This document shows, in pieces, positions 9,169 to 20,303 of a DNA stretch of 64,000 nucleotides (the first letter of the stretch is position 1; each line of letters begins with the position of its first letter). The position numbers and the translations under genes are program-made. The notes beneath the pieces are model-generated. The model ran no database searches. It was not told the origin of the DNA and saw only the letters and a list, made by a program, of their open reading frames with translations. This DNA comes from Saussurea involucrata. Taxonomy: Eukaryota > Streptophyta > Magnoliopsida > Asterales > Asteraceae. The stretch covers positions 97,876,929-97,940,928 of the forward strand of contig CM066314.1 of assembly GCA_033807775.1 (NCBI GenBank), written 5' to 3'.

Positions 9169-12100
9169 TCAGATTTTGGCATCTTTGAAATCGTTGTAGT
9201 TTCTGTTGTCTATGCCGACTTTTCTGATCTCTTTGTAGAATCTGATGCAGAGTTCTCTTAGGCGTATTGTTGAGTCTATTTCCCTGATGAAAGTATCTGC
9301 ATCATCTCTATCCATTTTCTCTGTACCTCTGTATTTTACAAGGCTTGCTCTGAATTTTCTCAGAGTACTGGTTGCGTACTTCTGACAATCCATGAGTACA
9401 AAAAGTTTAACCTGGTGTTGTGGGTTTTGAAATACTAACCCAAATCTTGGTTCTCTGATGATTGAGTTGGGCACAGCGTCTGGTGGGCAGCGATCTTCTG
9501 GTGGTCGTAGATATAGATGTTTGAGACCAAGATCCTTTCCCAGCTGAAAATCTATCATGCTGTATAGCAGAAGCTTTTCCCTCATCGCTTTTCTCAACAC
9601 TTGATAGGCTCTGGTATTAGGCTCTGTGTTGTAGTTGTCTTTTGTCCATTGCAGAAGGTCAGGTAGATCGTAAGGATTGATGTTTCTTAAGTCAGCATCA
9701 GCGAAGGTAGATTCTGAATTGTTCTCTCTTCTGACTTTGTAAAGATTGTACCTGACCCTTGGATAGGTTCTTGTGAAGGAGAATCTGCAGAAGATCACCT
9801 TTTTGATTTTGTGAATTGAGAAGACATCTGCTTTGGTTCTTGGCTTTGTTCTTGTGAAGATGTTCTCAAATTCTTCTCTGATCCTTGGATCTGTCACATG
9901 ATCTACTGGATGATTTGTCTGATAGGATTGTTTGTAGAGGTATTTGTATACCACTTCTTCCATCTCTTCATGTGTTGGACCAGGTCATGGAATTTGTCTT
10001 CTGAGACTCTCCATCTGTTGAACAACTTCTGCAGCTCTACCAGTTAGAGGAATTTCTGACAGAGGCTTCAATCCATGTGCCCAGTCAACTTCTTCGGGTT
10101 TTGGGGTTTGAAAGGCGTCAAACGCACTCTTCATTAGTTTTTCTGTTGGCTTTGGCAATGTTTTCTTCTTCTTTGGCTCTTCTGTCAGTATCCCTTTGCC
10201 CTTATCTTTTGCTATTGTCGTGGCAGAACCTGTTGCTTCTGTGGGTTTTGAGGTTGGCACTTCTGTTGGTTTGATGGAGGTTGCCTCTGTGGATTTTGAC
10301 GATTGTGATTTAGAGGACTTTTGTGGCGATGGTTATGTTGGCTTGACTTGCTCTGTAACCTCTGTTGGAGGTTGTTTGATGACTTCTTCTGCGAGCTCAG
10401 TTTCTGTTGATGAAGTATTGACATCAAATCTTCTTGCCATTTTGAAAGCTAAAGTGAACTTGTTCCTTTCTTCTTCTCTCTTTGCCATTCGATCACTCAT
10501 TGTTGTGTGCATTCTTTTCAGAACATCAGAAGCAGAGGTCGTTGCTCTTTTTGGTTTGGTGGCAATCGACTTTCTTCTGGGTATGGTTTGGGGTGTTTCC
10601 ACAGAGGTGGGTGTTTTCTCTGTGGTTTGTTCATCTGTTTCTTCCAAAATGATTACCTCAGGGGCGGTTGTTGCCTCTGTGGCTTGCTGATCTACTTCTG
10701 GAGTTTTGGTTTCGTCAGGAGATGATTCCACAGAGATGGGTGTTGTCTCTGTGGTCTTTTGGGTTTGTTGTTGGGTTTCTTCTGGAGGGGCTTGGTTGAT
10801 TGGTTCTGCTGCGATTGGTGGACTTTGTATTCCTCTGCTCGTAGCTTTCTCTCTTAGATTCTCCCCCTCAGGATTATCTGATGGACCAGGTTGGTCATCA
10901 TCAGAATCATCCTGACTTTTATCAGAAGTACCCTCTGCTCTGCAAGAAGTGTTGGGCTTCTTCGGTAATTCAGCTCCTGCTGCCATCAACTTTTCACAGA
11001 CATCATCGCAGAGGCCAATCAATGTCGCAAGCTCTGCTTCTGTTTTGAAACGCATTCTGCCGACACTCTTTCTGAAATCCTTGACATAGTTGGCATTTGC
11101 AGTTGTGAAGGAGACAATGACTTCTGTGACCTGGTTAATGACGTTCTGTCCGAGCTCTGTAAGCTGTGCTCTGGTCATATAGTCTTTTGGTTGCATTATT
11201 GTCGAGTTGCGTATTGCCTATGCTTGTACTTGTGATAGGGCATTCTGTAAATCTGCAGGAGTGATGCCCTCTGCTCTGTGGGATTGCGTATTCATTTGTT
11301 CAAGGAAATCTTTGACAGAGTCCCTGAAAGCAGAAGTTGCAGTTGTTCCGAATTCCCGAGCTGCAGAAGTGGCTGTTGCTTTGGCAGTAGTTTCGGCAGA
11401 AGACTTCATCTCTGAGATGGCGGTTTTTACCTCTGTGGACAGATTGTCCATTTTGGTGTTCAGTTTCAGGATAGCCGTAGATGTTGTCTCTGTAAAGGAT
11501 TTGAAAGAGCTTTGCAACTCTTTCAATGTTTGGTTCACAGAGGTGACAAGGGTTTGGAACTCATCCCTTGATACTTGTGTTCCTTGTGTAACCTCTGGAG
11601 GAACACATTCGTCTCCAGAGTGAGTCCCTGTTCCTGGGACACCTTCGTTCACCCTTGTTTGTACGATGGGGGTGGAAGGATTTCCTTCTGATCCTCGAGA
11701 AGAAACCTGAGTTTCGATCTCTACAGAAGTTCTGTGAAGAACAGTGTCCAAATCCACTCCAGAGGTGGTTATTGGAATGTCCTTCTGTTGACTGGGAGAC
11801 TTGTCTAGAGTCTCTTCGTCTCTGTGCTCACTACTTCTCTCTGAAAGAAGTTTTGGTCCTAATGTGTGCGTGGCAGAGGAAACGAATTCCTCTGTAGGGT
11901 GTTCTAGGGTGATCTGGGGCGACTGATCACGAACAATAGTTGAGTCTCTTTGAGGAGACTCCCTAGGAATGGATTCACCGGTTTCTGTGGACACAGAGGT
12001 TGAAAGAGTAACCTCTGGCTGGATGGGTTGGGTTAGGATCGAGCTGTGCTGCTCTTTTTCAATAACTCCTTCTGCAGCTAGACCTGCGGAGTTAGAAATG

Positions 12101-14046
12101 TGGGTTGCACTGGGAGTTGGTTTTGGTTGTGTGCCTCTATTTATCCAGGCATCTTTTCTTGCTTCTTCCTTCATGTTCTCAGAAGCCTCTGAAATTTCAC
12201 CTCTGTTCCATTCAGCTTCAGTTTGTTTTATTTCTTCTGAAGATGGGTTTGGACTTCTTCTGTGGACATCCAATCCTTGAATGAAAGAGTTTTGTAAAAT
12301 AACAGGGGTTTCGGCTGGTTGATTTCTGGGTGTTGTGTCATCTTCTTGCAGATGTGTGTCAATGCCAGAAATGAAGAAATCTTGTTCTTCTGGAGAGTGG
12401 TGGTCGAGAGGTTGTGCCGTCCACCCTGCTGTATTTAGGGTGTTGGCAATTTCAGGGTTTTGTAAGAAGTCGTTCAGGTCTCCTTGGTGAGCAAATCTAT
12501 CTGGAGATTGATAGGGTGATTGATACCTTTCTGTAGCCATTTCTTCTTCTGCAACTTCTTCTTCAGCAGTTTCCTCTTCTGCAATGGTTACCAACTTTGC
12601 AAGTGATTTACCATGCCTCTTTTTGGTTTTCCTCCTCTTAGGATTTGGTGCCCCTTCTTCTGTTGATTTTGATCTTTTCTTCTTCATTTTCGGGGAGGAG
12701 GGAGGAGCAGAGGAGCCAATTTCTGTGGCATGAGGAGGTGAGGGTTGATCTTCTGCAGCGCTTGTTGAGGTGCCTTCTGCAGTTTTCCTCTTCTTAGCTT
12801 TTGGAGTGGATGCAGAGGTTCTTGATGAAGTCTTCTTTCCCATTAGTTCTGCACGTTTGGCTATAAAGCTGAGTTGAATAGCCATGTGCTTTGCTAACTT
12901 CTGATCCTTTTCTTCTTGGGTGGAAAGAGGTTTTGCTATCATTGTTCCTAGGGGGACACCTAAACGCGGGGGTGTCATAGGACTCGGTTTAGGAGTTCTA
13001 TGATCGCGTATATACTCTTTCTTAAGGGATTTATTCGATGCGTATTGCAGAAGCTTCTTTGACAGAGGTCTGCAGTGTGAGTAGCCATCAACATGATCAG
13101 TGGGGGTATTCTTGTTCATCGGGAACTGTTTGGGAGTTGGCCCTTCCATTGGCCAATTTTGGATTAGCAGCAGAGGTTCGAACAGTACTCCTAATATTCT
13201 TTGGAATTGCAGAGGTGGTAGAAAGTTGGGATCGTTCTCTTTGACCCTTTTCAAGTTGTTCTTTCTGTCGATGGTGTTTATGATCTCTTGCATCATTATG
13301 GTCGCATAATCTAGTGGAAGATCATAGTAAACCCCATACATGATGCTCAAGATTTGATGTGAGCTCTGGTCAATACTGCCTATCTTTCCTGTCAGGCATC
13401 TGTTAAGAATTGAGAACAAAGTGTTCCACAGAGGTGGTAATCGGCCTCTGTGGAAGTCATTTCTCTTCCGTAGTTGGGTGTTGTACCCAAGCATTTCCAC
13501 GAATCGACAGAGCTCTTCGTCTGTTGGTTGCTCTGCATAACTCTTCAATCCCAGAAGACCCCTTGTTGGTAGGTTGAATTCAAGTGAGAACATTGTTCTA
13601 TTGAACTTGATTTCAAGATGCTCAGATTTTTCAGGTCTTGAAATGTACCCTTTGATAAGAGAATCGTCGTTATCAAATCGGCAGCTTTGCCAAAATTGGT
13701 TCAAATAACGGACTGGAATTTTGTTCGGGGTTCTTGATAGTAGAGGGAAGAGGACATGATTCTCCATGATGTTCAGAAGTATGGCATGGGCTTCGCCGAA
13801 AGTAGTGGGTGAGGGGACCAAATAGCAGTTGTTGGATTTGATAGGAAGAATGGCTTCGAAATGATCCTTTGCTATAAAGTTTTGCAAGTGTGTCGTCGGA
13901 GCAAAGTCTGCTGAGTCCCCGGAATCTTGTTGTTCAATATTTCTTGCAAGGCTGGGGTTTTCATAATGTTCTGAATGTGCAGGGGAGTGTTCCGGTGAGT
14001 TCGCCGGAGAGAGTTCAGAGGATGTAGCTCGAGAAGATGAAGCCAT
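9169..14046 (-). pseudogene. Element A third ORF (env-like/ORF3), 1,626-codon frame with three stops (first copy)
   Basis: The ATG at 14044-14046 opens a frame that runs to 9169. It is broken only by TAG at codon 943, TAA at codon 1238 and TGA at codon 1354. Residues ~50-345 form the conserved core shared with B and F. Residues ~402-480 hold three basic clusters (KAKKRK, KMKKKRSK, PKRRKTKKRHGK) that look like nuclear localisation signals. A Glu-rich run follows, then long Ser/Thr/Pro-rich disorder. About 830-905 looks like a coiled coil. The part after codon 1238 is rich in TEA/PTE repeats, and the final ~270 residues are more structured (YLRPPEDRCP). I see no signal peptide or convincing membrane helix. 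Function is unknown. Confidence 0.8.
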
Positions 14047-14142
14047 TTGATTTTAAGAATAAGATTTTTGCAAGCTTTTTGCAGGGTTTCGCCGGAGAAG
14101 AAGATGAGAGTTTGTAAAATGTTTTATGAGAGGGTAAGCTTT

Positions 14143-14341
14143 GTTTTTATAGGATGGTAAAACGGTAGAATTCGAAAGAGTAAAATATATGGCAATGGAT
14201 TAAAGTTTGGAATCCGCACTCGAGTTTGAGCGGCGGGTTCAACTTTCCAAATAAAAACGTTCCATGTACGCCCAATGAAAATGGGACACGTAGGCCTTGT
14301 CAGAATATGACAGGACGTCGTGCACGGCCCATTAATGCTAG
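14143..14341 (-). promoter_or_regulatory. Predicted internal promoter of A's third ORF (first copy)
   Basis: Minus-strand TATAAAAAC (14143-14151) lies about 97 bp before the ATG. The conserved block around TGGGCC (14336-14341), plus an ACGT-containing stretch (GACACGTAGG, about 14285), lies about 190 bp further up. TGGGCC is the plant site II element known from TCP-bound promoters. The same arrangement is found in B and F. Confidence 0.6.
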
Positions 14342-15177
14342 GCGCGTGAGGTTGATTTTATCCATATGAGTTTCACTCGCAGTAACAGTAACCGTTATTA
14401 CAACAGATAACAAAATGGCAGAACTTTTGTGTTTTACAGAAGCTCTGTGATTTTGAAAATCTTGAGTTTTAACCTTTTCTCATATATCTCATTGTTGTCA
14501 TGACTCTGAAGGTTCTTCTTTGAACGAAAACGTTTGTAAAGACATTGGAGAGGATCAATAGGATTTTGTCAAGAAATTTTACTCACAGAGGTTTTGTAGC
14601 TCTGATGGAACTTGCAGAAGCTCTGCGAGAGCCAGCAGAAGCTCTATGAGAGAAAAAATCTTATAACTTGAATTCTATTAACTTTCGGATCATCCAATTT
14701 TTGATCTGTGTTAAGAGATGTTTTTCACACATTTTTGAAGGTTGGTGTCCGAGAAAACTATTTTGATAAACGTTTTGTTCGAGAAGGTCATGGTGTGTGT
14801 TGTCGGTTTCCGAGATAACATTCCAAAAGATCGACAGAAGGTTAATTTGTGATCACAGAGCATATTTCCTGCAGAAGCTCTGTTGAGCTCAGCAGAAGCT
14901 CTATGACCTTAAATTTCTCCTATTTCGAATTTTGTTAAACCTTTTGAACTTTTGATTTTTGAAATGTTATTCATAGTATATTTAGGACATATTTGACAAT
15001 TCTTGTCCTAGAAAACTGTTTTCTAAAAACCTTTCGTGCGAGAGACATACCTTTTGGTTCTTCTATTCTCGGCAGTTTTGTCTTTCTTCTGTGGATGGAG
15101 AATTATCGACATTCTTCTTTGGCTTTCCTTTGAAGGATTTACCTCTGTAGATCATTTCAGGGTCCCTTTTGCTCCCC

Positions 15178-15205
15178 CTTGATCTAATCGCTTCTGTAGA
15201 TCAAG
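15178..15205 (-). other. Perfect 9-bp inverted repeat next to GGGGGAG in A's spacer
   Basis: CTTGATCTA, a 10-nt loop, then TAGATCAAG. The loop contains TTCTG. F has the same arms at 54852-54879. Confidence 0.65.
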
Positions 15206-15283
15206 AATTTTCCTTTTTCTCCCCCTTGATCTATGCTTGGTTCAAAGAATGGTAAGATTTGTATTGAGCATAGATTATGTTTA

Positions 15284-15338
15284 CCAGAGGTTCTGTAAGG
15301 GTTATCAGAAGATCTGAGCGGACCCACAGAGGCTCTGT
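15284..15338 (-). repeat. Triplet of 21-bp-phased palindromes after A's pol (first copy)
   Basis: CCAGAGGTTCTGT at 15284, TCAGAAGATCTGA at 15305 and ACAGAGGCTCTGT at 15326. The spacing is 21 and 21 bp. The triplet lies 125-180 bp downstream of the pol stop. Confidence 0.8.
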
Positions 15339-15461
15339 AAACAATTTATTTTATATATATAAAAAAATATAAACTGAAATAAATTTATCAACGTAATAAC
15401 TTAGTAATAATAGATATTTATACTTATTTACAGAAGATAAAGCTATACTTACAGAGGATTT

Positions 15462-16295
15462 TCACACCATGTTAATCATTCCTAACTTACCCACCAAGAA
15501 GTTGAATCTTTTCTCGTCTAATGCTTTGGTGAATAAGTCAGCGAGTTGATATTCTGTGGGCACGAAATGCATTTCGATTGTACCGTATTCAACATGATGT
15601 TTCAAGAAATGATACCTTATATCGATATGCTTGGTTTTTGAGTGTTGCACAGGGTTGGCAGAGATAGCAATAGCACTTTCGGAATCACATAAGATGGGTA
15701 TTTTGAACAGAATGTGGCCGTAGTCTTTTAGCTGAGTCTTCATCCATAGAACCTGAGAACAACAGCTAGCGGCAGCAACGTATTCAGCTTCTGCAGTGGA
15801 TGTGGAGACACAATTCTGCTTCTTGGAAGTCCAACTGACTAGTTTACCACCTAGGAATTGACAACTCCCAGAGGTACTCTTTCTGTCGAGCATGCATCCT
15901 CCATAGTCTGAATCTGTATAAGCTTTAAGACTAAAACCAGAGTTCTGTGGATACCAGAGACCAAGATTGTTGGTCCCCTTCAGGTATCTAAAGATTCTTT
16001 TTACAGCATCATAATGTGATTTATTTGGATTAGCTTGATAACGTGCACAAAGACATGTGGCATGCATAATGTCAGGTCTGCTTGCTGTTAAGTATAACAG
16101 AGATCCAATCATGCCTCTGTAGAGAGTACATTCTACAGAAATACCATTTGGATCTAAGAATAACTTATTTCCAGTGGCCATTGGAGTCTTCATTGCAGAG
16201 GTATCAGAGAGATTATATTTTAAAAGTATGTCAGAGACATATTTGGCTTGATTTATAAAAATTCCCTCTTAAGATTGTTTGACTTGAAGTCCGAG
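15462..16295 (-). pseudogene. pol: Element A RNase H and end of RT, cut by the duplication breakpoint (first copy)
   Basis: On the minus strand the segment reads from LSDTSAMKTPMATGNK through the RNase H (YTDSDYGGCMLDRKSTSG, STAEAEYVAAASCC) to the natural end near LGMINM. RT sequence upstream of 16295 is missing: at that point the sequence jumps into the LTR of element C. The full-length counterpart is at 30102-30935. Two residues differ in the overlap (L/F at base 15690 and Q/H near 15815). Confidence 0.85.
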
Positions 16296-16297
16296 AG
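16296..16297. other. Duplication junction with 2-bp filler
   Basis: A's RT matches through 16295 (GTCCGAG) and C's LTR matches from 16298 (ATTGTATATTC). The two bases AG between them fit neither parent. No microhomology is seen, which suggests end joining. Confidence 0.8.
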
Positions 16298-16477
16298 ATT
16301 GTATATTCATTGCATTTATACTCTGCTTTATTTACTATATTTATCTATCCTGTATTTATACGTATCTGTTGTGTTTTCATATACTCTGTTGTATTTACAT
16401 TATTAAGATATTTTTATAAAAGAATTTTTGAAAGTAAATTATTTAAATACAACCTTCCCCCCCTAGGTTGTCTAACA
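16298..16477 (+). repeat. Truncated 5' LTR of second C copy
   Basis: Corresponds to 1660-1839. It lacks U3 and the predicted start of transcription, so this copy can no longer start its own full-length transcript. Confidence 0.9.
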
Positions 16478-16479
16478 AT

Positions 16480-16491
16480 TGGTATCAGAGC
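16480..16491 (+). promoter_or_regulatory. Primer-binding site of second C copy
   Basis: TGGTATCAGAGC, two bases after the truncated LTR. Confidence 0.9.
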
Positions 16492-16543
16492 GGGGCTTTC
16501 AAAAATTATCTGTTTAAATTTTTAAAGTTATATCTTTTATATA

Positions 16544-18496
16544 ATGGCTCAACAAACTGTTTTGTTTTCAAAACCTCCTATTATTGATACTGAAAAATTT
16601 GGTATTTGGGCAAAATTATTTGAATGTCACGTGCGTGGCAAAAATAGAAAGATGTGGGAAATTATTGAAAAAGGAAATTTTATTCCAACCAAAATCGTAA
16701 ATGATCTTATTGTTGAAAAAGATTCTAAAGAGTGGACTCCCACTGATGAAGCTTCGTATTGTTTAAATTTTGAAGCTAAAAACATGTTATATGCTGCTTT
16801 AAATTCTGATGAAATAGAAAGAGTTTTTACTTATGAAACTGCTAATGAAATCTGGCAAAGTTTAAATGACACTCATCGTGGAAACACGCAAGTCAAAAGC
16901 AGTAAAATAAATATTCTAGTTCATGATTATGAAATGTTCGAGATGACTCAAGATGAGTCTATCGATTCTATGTTTAAAAGATTTAACCTCATAATGACTA
17001 CTTTACAAGGATTAGGTCGTACTTATCCTAATGAAGATTATGTAAGGAAGATTCTTCGAGCACTACCTTCGGAGTGGATGCAAAAGATTACATCGTTAGA
17101 AGATTCCCGAGATCTCTCAACAATGAAGCTCGACGATCTTGTCGGCAATCTTAAAGTGCACGAAATTGCACTAAAAAGAAATCAAGTTCGGGATCGAGTC
17201 AAAAAGAAATCCATAGCTCTCAAAGCCGTTGCCCCTAAAGATGAGGAAGAAGAAGAGGAGGAAGAAGCAAGTTCCTCAAATGACGAATCCGAAAGTCTTG
17301 AAGATTTAATCGAGTTGGTAAGAAAACTCTCTAAACTTTTATCTAACAAAAAGTTTGCCAATATTGATAGGTTTCAAGGAAATGGAGACTACCATCGTGG
17401 TGGTAAAAATCAAAGTCGCAACGTCCATAACAAATATGACGAATCTAGTGACGATGAAAAAGCCAATAAAAAGAAAGGCTTTTGCTATGTGTGTGGTGAT
17501 AAAAATCACTATGCAAATGTGTGTCCAAAACGTGCTAAACAAATCAACACACCAAAAACATTCGTCGGAGCCGCGTGGAGCGCAAACGAAGATAAAGACA
17601 AGAATATTTGTCTCATGGCCGACCGTGATGATGAGGTATCTACATCATGTTTTCATGACAATAATTATGATAGTAATTATAGTGATAATTATTATGATAG
17701 TGATAATGAAAATAACCTTGAATTATTATATGAATCATTCAATGACATGGCCGCTCTTGCAAATAAGTATAAAGATGAAATCACTAAATTAAAAGAAACC
17801 GTATCTGCATATAAAAAGGAAATAGATGACGGTAAACAAAAATCTACTTATGATTTAGATGTTATCACTAAGTTAGAAAATAAATTAAGTAAAAAAGATG
17901 TTTGCAAATCTTGTGATATTTTAAAAAATGAAATTGCATGCTTAAAAGAAAAACCAATTGAGAAAAATGATTGTAAATCTTGTGTTATTTTAAATGATAA
18001 AATTGCATGTTTAAATAAAAATACATATGAAAGTGTTGCATGTATAAAATGTGATTTGCTTGAAAATGAAAATATTTATTTAAAAGCTAACTGCGATTTA
18101 TATGAAAAAGATAATTTATTAGCTAAAGCTTTTCAAAATAGTAATGATAAAATGCTTAAAATGCTAAATATGTCGAATCGCATTAATTGTCGAAAAGGCA
18201 TTGGTTTTGATACATGTGTTGATAAATGCTCGTGTAAACCCATTAAAAATTTTTTTGCATCTCCTAAAGTTGATACAAGAAAACCCCCATATATGTCAAA
18301 AATGAAAAATGTGAATTATGGGAGGAAACCGTATGCTCGTATGTATAATAGTAATTTTTCTAGACCTAATGCGAATATAAATGCTTCATTTTATGTGTAT
18401 GATAAATACAATCGCAAAATTAGAATGGTTAGAAAATGGATTCCGAAAGGAATGTTTAATGTTGACAATCCCGGTGGGATGCGTTTGTGGCTTTAA
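16544..18496 (+). CDS. gag: Gag protein of element C, second copy (650 codons, intact)
   Basis: Identical in length to the gag at 1906-3858. I find one amino-acid difference: Asp replaces Tyr in the segment KxSKEW at about residue 60. The knuckle, CxxC repeats and WIPKG end are unchanged. The frame is open although the element has lost its promoter, as expected for a very recent duplication. Confidence 0.88.
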   Translation: MAQQTVLFSKPPIIDTEKFGIWAKLFECHVRGKNRKMWEIIEKGNFIPTKIVNDLIVEKDSKEWTPTDEASYCLNFEAKNMLYAALNSDEIERVFTYETANEIWQSLNDTHRGNTQVKSSKINILVHDYEMFEMTQDESIDSMFKRFNLIMTTLQGLGRTYPNEDYVRKILRALPSEWMQKITSLEDSRDLSTMKLDDLVGNLKVHEIALKRNQVRDRVKKKSIALKAVAPKDEEEEEEEEASSSNDESESLEDLIELVRKLSKLLSNKKFANIDRFQGNGDYHRGGKNQSRNVHNKYDESSDDEKANKKKGFCYVCGDKNHYANVCPKRAKQINTPKTFVGAAWSANEDKDKNICLMADRDDEVSTSCFHDNNYDSNYSDNYYDSDNENNLELLYESFNDMAALANKYKDEITKLKETVSAYKKEIDDGKQKSTYDLDVITKLENKLSKKDVCKSCDILKNEIACLKEKPIEKNDCKSCVILNDKIACLNKNTYESVACIKCDLLENENIYLKANCDLYEKDNLLAKAFQNSNDKMLKMLNMSNRINCRKGIGFDTCVDKCSCKPIKNFFASPKVDTRKPPYMSKMKNVNYGRKPYARMYNSNFSRPNANINASFYVYDKYNRKIRMVRKWIPKGMFNVDNPGGMRLWL

Positions 18497-19117
18497 ACAA
18501 ATTTTGTGGATTGTATGTTGTCTTGTTTTATTTTATGTCGACAACATATTTTTTTTTTTTGCAGTTTATGTTTTATACTAACTGTTAAAAGGACCCATAA
18601 GAAAAGGGTACCACGAAAAATTTTCTTTGCCTTTTGTAGGTGTTTCCTGACGAGGATACAATACGTGTTTCCTGGCGAGGATACAATACGTGTTTCCTGG
18701 CGAGGATACAATACGTGATTCCTGACGAGGATATAATACGTGTTCCCTGACGAGGTCATAATACGTGGTAATTTTTGCTCACATAAAATTAACCGAAAAA
18801 TCGAAGCCTTAAGATCCTTTTTTTTGGTGCAAGTGTTTCTTTTAGGTTATTTTGTTTTATGTCTATTATATGCTTTTTTTTATGCATATTTTATTGTCCC
18901 TCAAATTTTATAATTTGTTATTAATTTGAGGGGGAGCTTTTTATCTTTTAACCATGAGATTATGCTCTCTCAAATATATGCATATTTTGAGGGGGAGCAT
19001 CTCTCGAGGGGAAGCATACCGTCTTTCTTGACCCTTTTTGTTTCGACAAACGGGGGAGAGAAACCGCATATGCTCATGCTTAGCGGTTGTGTTTGTCATC
19101 ATCAAAAAGGGGGAGAT
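18497..19117 (+). other. Non-coding tail of second C copy
   Basis: Same content as 3859-4479. It differs in T-run lengths (12 instead of 13 near 18549), in GACGAGG against GACGAGA near 18752, and in GAGGGGG against GACGGGG near 18928. Five 25-bp repeats lie at 18640-18764. Confidence 0.8.
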
Positions 19118-20298
19118 TGTTGGTGCAAGTGTACCACATCTCTATATATTTATATATATTTATTTTGATGATTACAAACACACCGTATTATTGTTTATCT
19201 AACAATCCAATCCAAGTGTACAGTTCTTGAAGAACACGAAGATTTTATCTGAAGAGTTCAAGACGGAAGATTTACGTTGTCATTAGTGTTTATAATTTAT
19301 AATGATAAACACCCTAAAATAATATACAACTTGGATATTTCTAAAAACCCAATAAATGATTTTAATTAAATAGGGTTTATTGAGAAGATCCAGCAAGATT
19401 GGTTGCGGCCTGGAAGCTGCCCTTTCTGACGCCGGCATACCGCGTGGTACCGGCGGTATACCGCGGCAGAGGTTGCTGTGCAATGCTGATTGGTTGAAGC
19501 TACTTTTACAGGCGGCATACCGCGAGTCCTAGCCGGCATACCGCCACGTACGTATTCCAGAAGTCAACTTTGCATAAGAGCCGTTGGAGTGTCAGTGTAC
19601 TATTACTGCACGGTATACCGCGTGCTTTTGGCGGTATACCGCGGATGCATATATCCGTTGGAAGAGGTGCTATATAATGCATGCGACGGTGGAGAAGAAA
19701 CATACAATACAAATACAACCAACAGCCATCTATCCATCTGATCTCTCCCAACTAATATTCCATACTACATATTATCACTACATATTTATTTTATAAAACG
19801 TTTTTATAAAATATCCAAGTGATAAATATTATACAAGAGTGATTACCATTGTGAGTTATACTCCTCTTGTAAGTGTTTGAATAACGGGTGTGTGATCCTG
19901 TATATCTCAATTAGCTGAAGCTTGAGAGCCTATTGCTTTCCTTTGTATTTGGTTTGTATTCTACCGTAAAGAATACGTTTATTGGATCGTGTCGGGAAGT
20001 GTCTCGGCTAGTGATTTACCAAGTTGTGGTAAATCACTAAATCTCCGTGTCAAGTATCTCTATCCCTTATCTCTTTATATTTCCGCTGTGCATTTAATTA
20101 TATCTGTTTATATAATTATTGTATATTCATTGCATTTATACTCTGCTTTATTTACTATATTTATCTATCCTGTATTTATACGTATCTGTTGTGTTTTCAT
20201 ATACTCTGTTGTATTTACATTATTAAGATATTTTTATAAAAGAATTTTTGAAAGTAAATTATTTAAATACAACCTTCCCCCCCCTAGGTTGTCTAACA
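19118..20298 (+). repeat. 3' LTR of second C copy
   Basis: 1181 bp, one C longer than its partner in a C-run near the end. Full palindrome array at 19432-19642. Followed by CTTTG at 20299-20303. Confidence 0.93.
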
Positions 20299-20303
20299 CT
20301 TTG

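Larger units (their letters stand above)
14342..15461 (-). other. Element A pol-ORF3 spacer (first copy)
   Basis: About 1.1 kb with no believable ORF. It carries palindrome clusters in 21-bp register at 14593/14614/14635, 14871/14892 and 15284/15305/15326, a hairpin at 15178-15205, and a 19-nt purine run on the minus strand (15208-15226) that could act as a central polypurine tract. Confidence 0.65.
1660..16295 (+). repeat. Tandem duplication, unit 1 (14.64 kb)
   Basis: Bases 1660-16295 recur at 16298-30935 in the same orientation with an offset of 14,638 to 14,640. By eye I count roughly twenty substitutions plus a few one-base homopolymer length changes over the unit. Breakpoints lie in C's 5' LTR and in A's RT, which share no homology. 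The second unit is therefore a true junction product or an assembly error, not a new transposition. Confidence 0.9.
16298..20298 (+). mobile_element. Element C, second copy with 5'-truncated LTR
   Basis: The first 1000 bp of the 5' LTR are missing, and with them the TATA box and palindromes. The rest (end of LTR, primer site, gag, tail, full 3' LTR, CTTTG) is preserved. It arose by duplication, so it lacks a left target duplication. Confidence 0.9.

Noticed and set aside
10201..10300. CAGAGG/ACAGAGG words inside the third ORF counted as phased sites
   Set aside because: Here spacing is 24 bp, i.e. eight codons, and follows a Thr-Glu protein repeat. This is coding periodicity, not the 21-bp register.
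10077..11623. Plus-strand ORFs opposite A's third ORF
   Set aside because: They mirror the Ser/Thr/Pro-rich minus-strand code. The minus frame is conserved in B and F, while the plus frames are not.
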